From the NCBI GenBank assembly GCA_017959135.1, contig JAGDBH010000318.1, forward strand, positions 1-5,813: DNA of 5,813 nucleotides. Reading direction: 5' to 3'. The notes below the pieces were generated by a model, which saw nothing but the letters and a program-made list of their open reading frames with translations, was not told the DNA's origin and ran no database searches. Origin of the DNA: Succinivibrio sp. Lineage in GTDB: Bacteria; Pseudomonadota; Gammaproteobacteria; Enterobacterales; Succinivibrionaceae. The position numbers were made by a program, and so were the translations under genes. Shown here in pieces: positions 1 to 5,813 of the stretch (its first letter is position 1; each line of letters begins with the position of its first letter).

Positions 1-201
1 AAAAAACTATAATTTTTAGGATTTATTGTAAAATATCGTAAACACCAACTTTTGTAATATTTCTTCAATTTTTTCTAAAATTTTTTCTTTTTTTTTATTT
101 CAACTAGTTTGCTCAGAAATTAAAGAGGAAATTCTAGCGTCTGTATAGTTCTAATGTTAAAATTCGTCAGATTCATTTAAATAGAAGATTAGGTTTTTAT
201 T
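1..201 (+). other. AT-rich leader upstream of coaA, no confident promoter
   Basis: This non-coding stretch precedes coaA. It is very AT-rich and has a block of T-tracts at 69-96. A TATAAT hexamer lies at 8-13 and TATAGT at 144-149, but neither has a well-spaced -35 partner, so I do not call a promoter. The coaA ribosome binding site is weak: TAGG at 190-193, 8 nt before the ATG. The AAAGAGG at 122-128 looks like a Shine-Dalgarno site but has no start codon after it. The window begins here, so the upstream neighbour and any terminator belonging to it cannot be seen. Confidence 0.5.
67..90. repeat. Degenerate 12-bp tandem repeat of T-tracts
   Basis: The segment AATTTTTTCTAA (67-78) is followed directly by AATTTTTTCTTT (79-90), and a further T9 run covers 88-96. 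The tract centres are about 12 and 9 bp apart, near one helical turn. Such phasing can produce intrinsic bending, or the tracts may simply be low-complexity intergenic DNA. The repeat is directly visible; a function is inference. Confidence 0.5.
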
Positions 202-1155
202 ATGGATATCGATACTTCGGTTATTTCTGCACCTTTTGTTAAGTTTGATCCTAATACATGGGCATCTTTTAAACATGAGGACGAAAAACTTACTATCACC
301 GAAGATGAATTGCAGAAATTCATGGCATTCAATGATAAGCTGTCATTAGAAGATGTTAAAAAGATCTATCTTCCTCTATCTAGCCTATTAAGAATGTATT
401 TCATAAGCAGACACGACAGATTGTCTGTTATACAGAAATTTTTAGGTTTTCCAATGGATTCTGTTCCTTTCATTATTTCAATTTCAGGATCCGTTTCCGT
501 GGGAAAAACAACAACAGCAAAACTTCTATTTGAACTTATTAAACAGTGGCCTTGCAAACCTAAGGTCAGCCTTATTACTACAGACGGATTCCTATATCCT
601 AATTCATACCTTGAAGAGAAAATGCTGATGGGAAAGAAAGGCTTCCCTGACTCTTACGACAGTAAGCGTTTGATTTCTTTTCTACTGGACTTAAAAGAAG
701 GCAAACCTAATCTAAAGGTTCCTGTTTATTCACATCTGACCTACGACATCGTTCCTGATTCTTACACCATTGTTGATCGACCAAACGTACTGATCATTGA
801 AGGTGTTAATGTATTACAGGATGCAACAGAATATCCTGAGTTCAGAAAGAGAGCCTTTATTTCTGACTATATTGATTACTCTATATATGTTGATGCTGAA
901 GAAAAATATCTAATGAAATGGTATATAGACCGTTTTCTGAAACTTAAGGATGAGGCATTCAACGATCCAAACTGCTATTTCCATAAGTATGCAAATCTTC
1001 CTGATGAAAATGCAGCAAGCATTGCAAAACTAATATGGGAAGCAGTTAACCACTCAAATCTTGTAGAAAACATTCTGCCTTGCAGAAACAGAGCAAACTT
1101 AATTCTTAAGAAAGGTAAAGATCACCACATTGAAGAGGTGTACCTGAGGAAATAA
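202..1155 (+). CDS. coaA: Type I pantothenate kinase (CoaA)
   Basis: CoaA phosphorylates pantothenate with ATP in the cytoplasm, the first and rate-setting step of coenzyme A synthesis. The 317-residue product is one residue longer than E. coli CoaA (316) and aligns end to end, both finishing in EEV-x-LRK. The P-loop GSVSVGKTT is at residues 96-104 with Lys102. TTDGF carries Asp128 (E. coli Asp127), PVYSHLTYD carries His178 and Tyr181, and WYIDRFLK carries Tyr241 and Arg244. Asn283 matches E. coli Asn282. The ATG at 202 is chosen because the N-terminus aligns from residue 1, although the ribosome binding site (TAGG, 8 nt away) is weak. The gene is convergent with birA, 28 bp away, as in E. 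coli. Two positions linked to CoA feedback in E. coli differ: Arg106 is Lys107 and Phe247 is Leu248. The function call is firm; altered feedback is only an inference. Confidence 0.97.
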   Translation: MDIDTSVISAPFVKFDPNTWASFKHEDEKLTITEDELQKFMAFNDKLSLEDVKKIYLPLSSLLRMYFISRHDRLSVIQKFLGFPMDSVPFIISISGSVSVGKTTTAKLLFELIKQWPCKPKVSLITTDGFLYPNSYLEEKMLMGKKGFPDSYDSKRLISFLLDLKEGKPNLKVPVYSHLTYDIVPDSYTIVDRPNVLIIEGVNVLQDATEYPEFRKRAFISDYIDYSIYVDAEEKYLMKWYIDRFLKLKDEAFNDPNCYFHKYANLPDENAASIAKLIWEAVNHSNLVENILPCRNRANLILKKGKDHHIEEVYLRK

Positions 1156-1172
1156 GCTGAGTATTTCCTCAG
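1144..1172. terminator. Hairpin between convergent coaA and birA
   Basis: A perfect 11-bp inverted repeat, CTGAGGAAATA at 1144-1154 and TATTTCCTCAG at 1162-1172, encloses a 7-nt loop. It covers the last codons and part of the TAA stop of coaA and ends 11 bp before the birA stop. Being symmetric, it could act on transcripts from both sides. Neither strand has a proper T-run after the stem, so intrinsic termination is doubtful. It may work weakly, or protect the 3' ends of both mRNAs. The structure is seen; the role is inferred. Confidence 0.55.
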
Positions 1173-1183
1173 TCTTATCAGAT

Positions 1184-2146
1184 TTACAACTGGTCCTTTA
1201 GATATGTAATGTGACCAGATCTTATAGAAATCTTTTTGTCATCCTGAGCCAGTAAAAGTGCACCGGTATTATCGATTCCAGCGGCTCTTCCAACAAAGCT
1301 TCCCTGGACATTATCTACCTGAATCATCTTACCTAGCATCTCATCACGAGCCTTAAATGATTCAAATATCATTCTCTTGCTGCCTTTATTAAAATCTTCG
1401 CAGGTTCTCTTGATATTGTTAATCAGAGCTGCAGCAAGGTCATTTCGTTTGAAATTATCTGGCTGTTTGCTGTACATGGCTCCATAATCTCGGGTCAGAT
1501 CACCGAAATCATCATCATAAACATTCAGACCTACGCCGATAATTGCTTTAACCTTATCCTTGTAAGGAACAGTTTCAATAAGAATTCCGCCAACCTTCAA
1601 TGTATCCATATATACATCGTTTGGCCATTTTAAAAGAATATTTTCAAAACCGAATCTTTCAATTGAAATTGCTGTAGCAACACCAATTCCAACAGATAAT
1701 CCCTGAAGCTTTTCAAAGGAATCAAAGATATAGCATACTGAAAGAGTCAATTGTTTGCCTAAACCAGAATGCCATTTACCTCCGCGACTGCCACGTCCCT
1801 CAGACTGGATTTCAGCGATAACCACATCTCCAGAAGCAAGCATCGAGGCATTTTTTATCATGAAGGTATTTGTAGAATCAACCGCATCCAGAATTGCTAT
1901 ACGGCCGGAACCTTCTACACGTTTGAAAATAGACATATCATCAAGAAGATCTATTTTCTCCTTTAATGAAAACTTGTCATCTTCAACAGTGATTGCATCA
2001 GAATACACTGACAGATTTTTTACAGTAGAATAAAGATCTTCCTCTGATGCATCCAGTGCTGTCATCAGAAGATTCTTATCTAAAGTTAAATCAGGAGCAT
2101 TATTAAGTAACTTTATAATTTTTAAAATATCTAAAGGTTTTCCCAA
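1184..2146 (-). CDS. birA: Biotin--[acetyl-CoA-carboxylase] ligase BirA, two-domain form
   Basis: BirA makes biotinoyl-5'-AMP from biotin and ATP and attaches biotin to the acceptor lysine of the acetyl-CoA carboxylase carrier protein. Two-domain forms also repress biotin genes. The 320-residue product matches E. coli BirA (321). Residues 1-65 correspond to the winged-helix domain, followed by the ligase core: DSTN at 90-93, the biotin loop GRGSRGGKW at 117-125, KWPND at 173-177, LKVGGILIE with Lys184 (E. coli Lys183), and a C-terminal SH3-like domain from about 270. Translation starts at TTG, supported by an AAGGAG site 7 nt upstream; the next Met is residue 28, inside the first domain. It overlaps the end of murB by 16 bp, implying translational coupling. 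Oddities: the recognition helix lacks the basic residues of E. coli, and E. coli Arg118 and Arg121 are Ser120 and Gly123. Ligase identity is firm; repressor activity is uncertain. Confidence 0.95.
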   Translation of the reverse strand: MGKPLDILKIIKLLNNAPDLTLDKNLLMTALDASEEDLYSTVKNLSVYSDAITVEDDKFSLKEKIDLLDDMSIFKRVEGSGRIAILDAVDSTNTFMIKNASMLASGDVVIAEIQSEGRGSRGGKWHSGLGKQLTLSVCYIFDSFEKLQGLSVGIGVATAISIERFGFENILLKWPNDVYMDTLKVGGILIETVPYKDKVKAIIGVGLNVYDDDFGDLTRDYGAMYSKQPDNFKRNDLAAALINNIKRTCEDFNKGSKRMIFESFKARDEMLGKMIQVDNVQGSFVGRAAGIDNTGALLLAQDDKKISIRSGHITYLKDQL

Positions 2147-3126
2147 GATACTTCTCCTTGTGCATCATATGTTCTGACTTCAGGGTCTAATTTAATGCCA
2201 AACTTATTGAAAACCTCAGCCATAATGTATTTAGCTAAGGCTACTATCTCTAAAGGTTTAGCTCCGCCCCTGTTTACAATTACCAGAGACTGTTTGTCCC
2301 AGGTTCCCACATTACCGTGAGTAATACCTTTACAGCCGGCTTTTTCAATTAACCAGCCGGCAGCAATCTTACACATTCCGTCACCCATTGGATAAACAGG
2401 AACATGCTCATACTGAGATTCAAGATCTTTTGCGATATTACTATTTACGATAGGATTTTTGAAGAATGAGCCCGCATTTCCAGCAATCTTTGGATCTGGA
2501 AGCTTCTTATTTCTTAATTCTATTACTTTATTACGAAGATCAAGAGCACTTTCAAAACTCTCATCCTGTAATCCCTTATATATAAGTTTAGGAGAAAAAA
2601 CGGAAGATAGCTTGAAAGTTACCTGTGTAATTACAAGTTTTCTTTCTTTATGCTTTTTAAAATATGATGATCTGTAGCCAAACTTGCACTGCTCATTAGT
2701 AAAAGTTTCCTGGATATGACGCTGCAAATCATATACTTTAACTTCAGTGATAAACTCGCCAATTTCAACTCCGTAAGCGCCAACATTCTGGATAGGAGCA
2801 GCACCTACAGTTCCAGGAATTGCCGATAGATTTTCCAGTCCATATATACCGCGTGAAATAAGAGTACTGATTAAATCATCTAAAATCAGACCAGAGCCTG
2901 CCTTAACAATGAAATCATCTCCATCTTTCTCAACACTTAACTCTCTGATCTGATTAATAATTACAGTTCCCTTGTAATCATCAGTAAATAGAACATCAGA
3001 TCCATGACCAAGGATAATTACATTATCAGCATGAACTTTCCTTAGGTCTGTTACATTGCTGATAATGATTCCCTCTTCGGCATGAACCTGGAGACCAAAA
3101 GTGTTATATGGACATAAATTAAACAT
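2131..3126 (-). CDS. murB: UDP-N-acetylenolpyruvoylglucosamine reductase (MurB), type I
   Basis: MurB is a cytoplasmic FAD enzyme that uses NADPH to reduce UDP-GlcNAc-enolpyruvate to UDP-MurNAc, the second committed step of peptidoglycan precursor synthesis. The product has 331 residues against 342 in E. coli. It opens with the family's NTFG motif (8-11), then the FAD-binding segment ILGHGSDVLF (38-47) and GLENLSAIPGTVGAAPIQNVGAYGVE (start 96). FGYR carries Arg152 (E. coli Arg159), GNAGSFFKNP carries the proton-donor Ser220 (E. coli Ser229), and DPEVR near the C-terminus carries Glu316 (E. coli Glu325). All catalytic residues are therefore present. The ATG lies 2 bp beyond the murA TAG, so ribosomes finishing murA probably re-initiate here; only a weak AGAAAG precedes it. 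Its last 16 bp overlap birA, the same neighbour as in E. coli. Confidence 0.97.
   Translation of the reverse strand: MFNLCPYNTFGLQVHAEEGIIISNVTDLRKVHADNVIILGHGSDVLFTDDYKGTVIINQIRELSVEKDGDDFIVKAGSGLILDDLISTLISRGIYGLENLSAIPGTVGAAPIQNVGAYGVEIGEFITEVKVYDLQRHIQETFTNEQCKFGYRSSYFKKHKERKLVITQVTFKLSSVFSPKLIYKGLQDESFESALDLRNKVIELRNKKLPDPKIAGNAGSFFKNPIVNSNIAKDLESQYEHVPVYPMGDGMCKIAAGWLIEKAGCKGITHGNVGTWDKQSLVIVNRGGAKPLEIVALAKYIMAEVFNKFGIKLDPEVRTYDAQGEVSWENL
2154..2159 (-). promoter_or_regulatory. Ribosome binding site that fixes the TTG start of birA
   Basis: On the minus strand AAGGAG lies 7 nt before TTG at 2146-2144, inside the final codons of murB. It is one of the strongest Shine-Dalgarno matches in the window, and it supports a rare TTG start over a downstream ATG that would remove the first 27 residues. 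Confidence 0.8.
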
Positions 3127-3128
3127 GA

Positions 3129-4420
<1,292 letters not shown>

Positions 4421-4452
4421 ATCACTTTATATTTATCACAATATTTTACATG

Positions 4453-4487
4453 AAAAAGGCGCAAAAAACTTTATTGAATGCGCCTTT
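4453..4487 (-). terminator. Probable intrinsic terminator downstream of metA
   Basis: On the minus strand a 9-bp stem forms between 4479-4487 and 4455-4463 (core AAAGGCGC / GCGCCTTT), with a 15-nt AT-rich loop, and is followed by a short T-run (4457-4453, partly in the stem). It begins about 50 nt after the metA stop and ends about 45 nt before murA, so it would separate metA from the murA operon. The long loop and short U-tract suggest incomplete termination, leaving some read-through possible. The murA leader (4410-4452) is AT-rich with possible -10-like hexamers but no -35 I trust. Confidence 0.6.
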
Positions 4488-4501
4488 AGAGAAAAATTAA
4501 C

Positions 4502-4537
4502 AGATTGAAAGAAACATCAATAACGACTATTCAATCT
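4502..4537 (-). repeat. Inverted repeat overlapping the metA stop codon
   Basis: AGATTGAA at 4502-4509 and TTCAATCT at 4530-4537 are perfect 8-bp inverted repeats separated by 20 nt. The right arm overlaps the metA TAG (4538-4536). On the minus strand the hairpin would be followed by GTTAATTTTTC, a moderately T-rich tail. It may be a weak first terminator ahead of the hairpin at 4453-4487, or an mRNA 3'-end stabiliser. An AT-rich 8-bp match with a long spacer could also be chance. Confidence 0.35.
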
Positions 4538-5450
4538 AAATTGATCTGATATCGTAAGGAGTTTCCTGATATACATAGTAATTTAGCCAGTTACAGAATA
4601 GTAAACTTGCATGACCACGCCAGCTGCAGATAGGAGCTAATGCAGGATTATTATCTGGGAAGTAATTTACAGGAATAGAAGGATTCTTTCCTGCATCTAT
4701 ATCTCTTGTATATTCCTGAAGTAAGGTATCAGCATCATATTCAGGGTGACCGGATACGTATACCTGTTTTCTATCAGGAGAAACACCAAGATACATGCCA
4801 GTCTCTTCACTGGAAGCAAGAACTTCAATATTGGTTTTCTCTTTAATTACATCTAAAGGGAATTCACAGTATCTTGATATAGGAGCCTTGAAAATGTCAT
4901 CGAAACCGCGAGTTAAGGTGTCAATCTGCTCAGATAGCTTTTCGTCATAAACACCAGATAGCTTCTTTTCTCTGAAAATAATATCAACGTTGTAGAAAAC
5001 TTTTAAAGCAGCAGCCACCCCCCAACAACTAAAGAGAGTAGAAGTTACATGCTTAGATGACCAGAGTAAGATTTTCTTTAATGAATCCCAGTAAGTAACA
5101 TCAGCAAATTCGATCTGATCTAAAGCAGCACCGGTAACAATCATTCCGTCAAAGTTCTGATCCTTAATCTCAGAGAATGATTTATAGAAATTATCCATAT
5201 GCTCTCTAGGAGTTAACTTAGAGATATGATCATCAACTCTTAATAATGTTATGTTGACCTGTAAAGGAGTATTAGAAAGCTTCCTCATGTACTGAATTTC
5301 AGTATTAATCTTTTTAGGCATTAAATTTAAGAACAACAAATTTAATGGTCTAATGTCCTGATGAGAGGATCTATCCTCAGTCATAACGAAAACCTGCTCA
5401 GAGTTTAAAACAGCTTTAGCAGGAAGATCATTGGGTATATTAATAGGCAT
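4536..5450 (-). CDS. metA: Homoserine O-acyltransferase (MetA family)
   Basis: MetA activates homoserine by acylating its hydroxyl from an acyl-CoA, the first dedicated step of methionine synthesis. The 304-residue product aligns with E. coli MetA (309) without gaps, lacking only the last five residues. The catalytic Cys142 lies in FSCWGV, and His235 and Glu237 in SGHPEYD complete the triad. Lys163 and Arg249 also match. Other family blocks include LNLMPKK (41-47), DQNFDG (97-102) and NWLNYYVYQ-x-TPYD near the end. The substrate is less certain: position 111, Gly in succinyl-CoA-using E. coli MetA and Glu in acetyl-CoA-using Bacillus enzymes, is Asp here, and Pro109 is Ala. I therefore call homoserine O-acyltransferase without fixing the acyl donor. 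The ATG has GAGGG 6 nt upstream and a promoter at 5483-5510. The gene stands alone between the rRNA operon and murA. Confidence 0.95.
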   Translation of the reverse strand: MPINIPNDLPAKAVLNSEQVFVMTEDRSSHQDIRPLNLLFLNLMPKKINTEIQYMRKLSNTPLQVNITLLRVDDHISKLTPREHMDNFYKSFSEIKDQNFDGMIVTGAALDQIEFADVTYWDSLKKILLWSSKHVTSTLFSCWGVAAALKVFYNVDIIFREKKLSGVYDEKLSEQIDTLTRGFDDIFKAPISRYCEFPLDVIKEKTNIEVLASSEETGMYLGVSPDRKQVYVSGHPEYDADTLLQEYTRDIDAGKNPSIPVNYFPDNNPALAPICSWRGHASLLFCNWLNYYVYQETPYDIRSI

Positions 5451-5456
5451 GCATTA

Positions 5457-5461
5457 CCCTC
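5457..5461 (-). promoter_or_regulatory. Ribosome binding site of metA
   Basis: On the minus strand GAGGG lies 6 nt before the ATG at 5450-5448. Together with the match of the N-terminal MPI to E. coli MetA it fixes the start. Confidence 0.7.
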
Positions 5462-5482
5462 ATAAACTATTATTTTTATTCA

Positions 5483-5510
5483 ATTATACAATTAGAGCAT
5501 GATTGAGCAA
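5483..5510 (-). promoter_or_regulatory. Likely sigma-70 promoter of metA
   Basis: Reading the minus strand, TTGCTC (5510-5505) is followed after 16 bp by a perfect TATAAT (5488-5483). Transcription would begin near 5476, giving a leader of roughly 25 nt with no room for a riboswitch. No convincing tandem MetJ boxes (AGACGTCT-like 8-mers) overlap it. A small inverted repeat, ATTGA at 5502-5506 and TCAAT at 5513-5517, lies over the -35 and could be an operator, though it is short enough to be chance. Confidence 0.55.
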
Positions 5511-5564
5511 ATTCAATGTAAATAATGCACAAAAATAAGACTTACCTAAGGATAAATAAAGAAA

Positions 5565-5581
5565 TTTCTAGACGCTAGAAA
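5565..5581 (-). terminator. Short palindrome, possible second terminator of the rRNA operon
   Basis: TTTCTAG (5565-5571), ACG, CTAGAAA (5575-5581) form a perfect 7-bp stem with a 3-nt loop. On the minus strand it follows directly after the main terminator and is itself followed by TTTCTTTATTTA, a T-rich tail. Tandem terminators are common after rRNA operons, so a backup role is plausible. Being palindromic DNA it could instead bind a protein upstream of metA. Confidence 0.4.
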
Positions 5582-5611
5582 CACAAAACCCAGTCACAAA
5601 GGACTGGGTTT
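5578..5611 (-). terminator. Intrinsic terminator of the rRNA / tRNA-Asp operon
   Basis: A perfect 10-bp stem (AAACCCAGTC at 5586-5595 paired with GACTGGGTTT at 5602-5611) encloses a 6-nt loop. On the minus strand it is followed by TTTTGTGTTT, a T-rich tract. It lies 10 nt beyond the CCA end of tRNA-Asp and before metA, as expected for the end of an rRNA operon. Confidence 0.85.
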
Positions 5612-5621
5612 ATGTAAAAAG

Positions 5622-5698
5622 TGGCGGAACGGACGGGAATCGAACCCGCGACCTCCTGCGTGACAGGCAGGCATTCTAACCGGCTGAACTACCGCTCC
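5622..5698 (-). tRNA. tRNA-Asp (anticodon GUC)
   Basis: The 77-nt minus-strand sequence folds as a full cloverleaf. The acceptor arm GGAGCGG pairs with CCGTTCC (one G-U pair), the discriminator is G, and the CCA end is encoded. The anticodon loop CTGTCAC places GTC at 5664-5662, and the T arm contains GGTTCGAATCC. It is nearly identical to E. coli tRNA-Asp, differing in a few D-arm, anticodon-stem and T-loop positions. It lies about 11 nt beyond the 5S rRNA, matching distal tRNA-Asp genes of some E. coli rRNA operons, and is presumably cut from the same precursor. Confidence 0.97.
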
Positions 5699-5709
5699 GC
5701 ATTATAGGG

Positions 5710-5813
5710 GGCCTGGTGGTGACCTACTCTCACCCAAACGTACGTTGCACTACCATCCGCGTTACTGCATTTCACTTGTGTGTTCGGAATGGGAACAGGT
5801 GGTTCTACATCAC
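5710..5813 (-). rRNA. rrf: 5S ribosomal RNA, 5' end missing at the window edge
   Basis: The minus strand shows conserved 5S blocks in order: CCACCTG, CCATTCCGAACACACAAGTGAAA, GCGGATGGTAGTG, GAGAGTAGGTC and the terminal CACCAGGC that closes helix I. About 104 nt are present; the first dozen or so, including the GCCTGG strand of helix I, lie outside the window. The exact mature 3' end near 5710 is estimated. The segment equivalent to helix IV (5736-5748) has an unusual palindromic AACGTACGTT in place of the GC-rich hairpin of enteric 5S. The upstream 23S and 16S genes are implied beyond the edge. Confidence 0.93.

Noticed and set aside
37..58. Possible BirA-type operator (GTAAAC ... TTTTGTAA)
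   Set aside because: The second half does not match GGTTTACAA and the halves are not inverted repeats; coaA is not a known BirA target.
154..180. Nine-codon ORF (MLKFVRFI) as a leader peptide before coaA
   Set aside because: It has no ribosome binding site, no runs of regulatory codons and no attenuator structure; such short ORFs are common by chance.
1755..2033. Plus-strand reading frames opposite birA, and similar frames opposite murB, murA and coaA
   Set aside because: They lie wholly antisense to clear genes, lack recognisable motifs or ribosome binding sites, and look like shadows of the coding frames.
5570..5577. AGACGCTA as a MetJ box upstream of metA
   Set aside because: Only 5 of 8 positions match AGACGTCT, no adjacent second box exists, and it lies about 60 bp upstream of the promoter's -35.
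5701..5706. Perfect TATAAT on the minus strand between 5S rRNA and tRNA-Asp
   Set aside because: It ends 2 nt before the tRNA 5' end, so a start about 7 nt downstream would fall inside the tRNA. It is more likely spacer sequence.

Overview
The window is an AT-rich piece of a gammaproteobacterial chromosome carrying housekeeping genes. Reading the minus strand from the right edge, it holds the end of a ribosomal RNA operon (5S rRNA, truncated by the window edge, then tRNA-Asp(GUC)), a terminator, metA, then murA-murB-birA. Facing these on the plus strand is coaA. The proteins match the E. coli type I pantothenate kinase, BirA, MurB, MurA and MetA closely in length and motifs. The layout 5S / murB / birA with convergent coaA is the one found downstream of rrnB in E. 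coli, here with metA and murA inserted between the rRNA operon and murB. The low GC content with enteric-type gene order would suit a low-GC gamma lineage such as the Succinivibrionaceae. That placement is inference from composition and synteny, not a tested phylogeny.

Region by region: 1-201 is an AT-rich leader of coaA with stacked T-tracts and no convincing promoter. 202-1155 is coaA (plus). 1144-1172 is a perfect hairpin spanning the coaA stop and the convergent gap. 1184-4409 is one minus-strand operon, murA-murB-birA, with a 2-bp gap between murA and murB and a 16-bp overlap between murB and birA. 4410-4535 holds two hairpins beyond metA and the murA leader. 4536-5450 is metA, with its own promoter at 5483-5510. 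5565-5611 holds one clear terminator and one weaker hairpin ending the rRNA operon. 5622-5698 is tRNA-Asp and 5710-5813 is partial 5S rRNA.

MurA and MurB catalyse the two consecutive steps from UDP-GlcNAc to UDP-MurNAc, so their tight coupling makes sense. BirA (biotin ligase), CoaA (first step of CoA synthesis) and MetA (homoserine acylation from an acyl-CoA) are linked only loosely through acyl-CoA and biotin metabolism.

I see no new multi-gene system here. The points worth a second look are residue-level departures inside otherwise standard enzymes: Asp at the acyl-CoA specificity position 111 of MetA, a BirA whose recognition helix has lost its basic residues and whose biotin-binding loop lacks two of the usual arginines, and CoaA changes at two positions tied to CoA feedback in E. 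coli.
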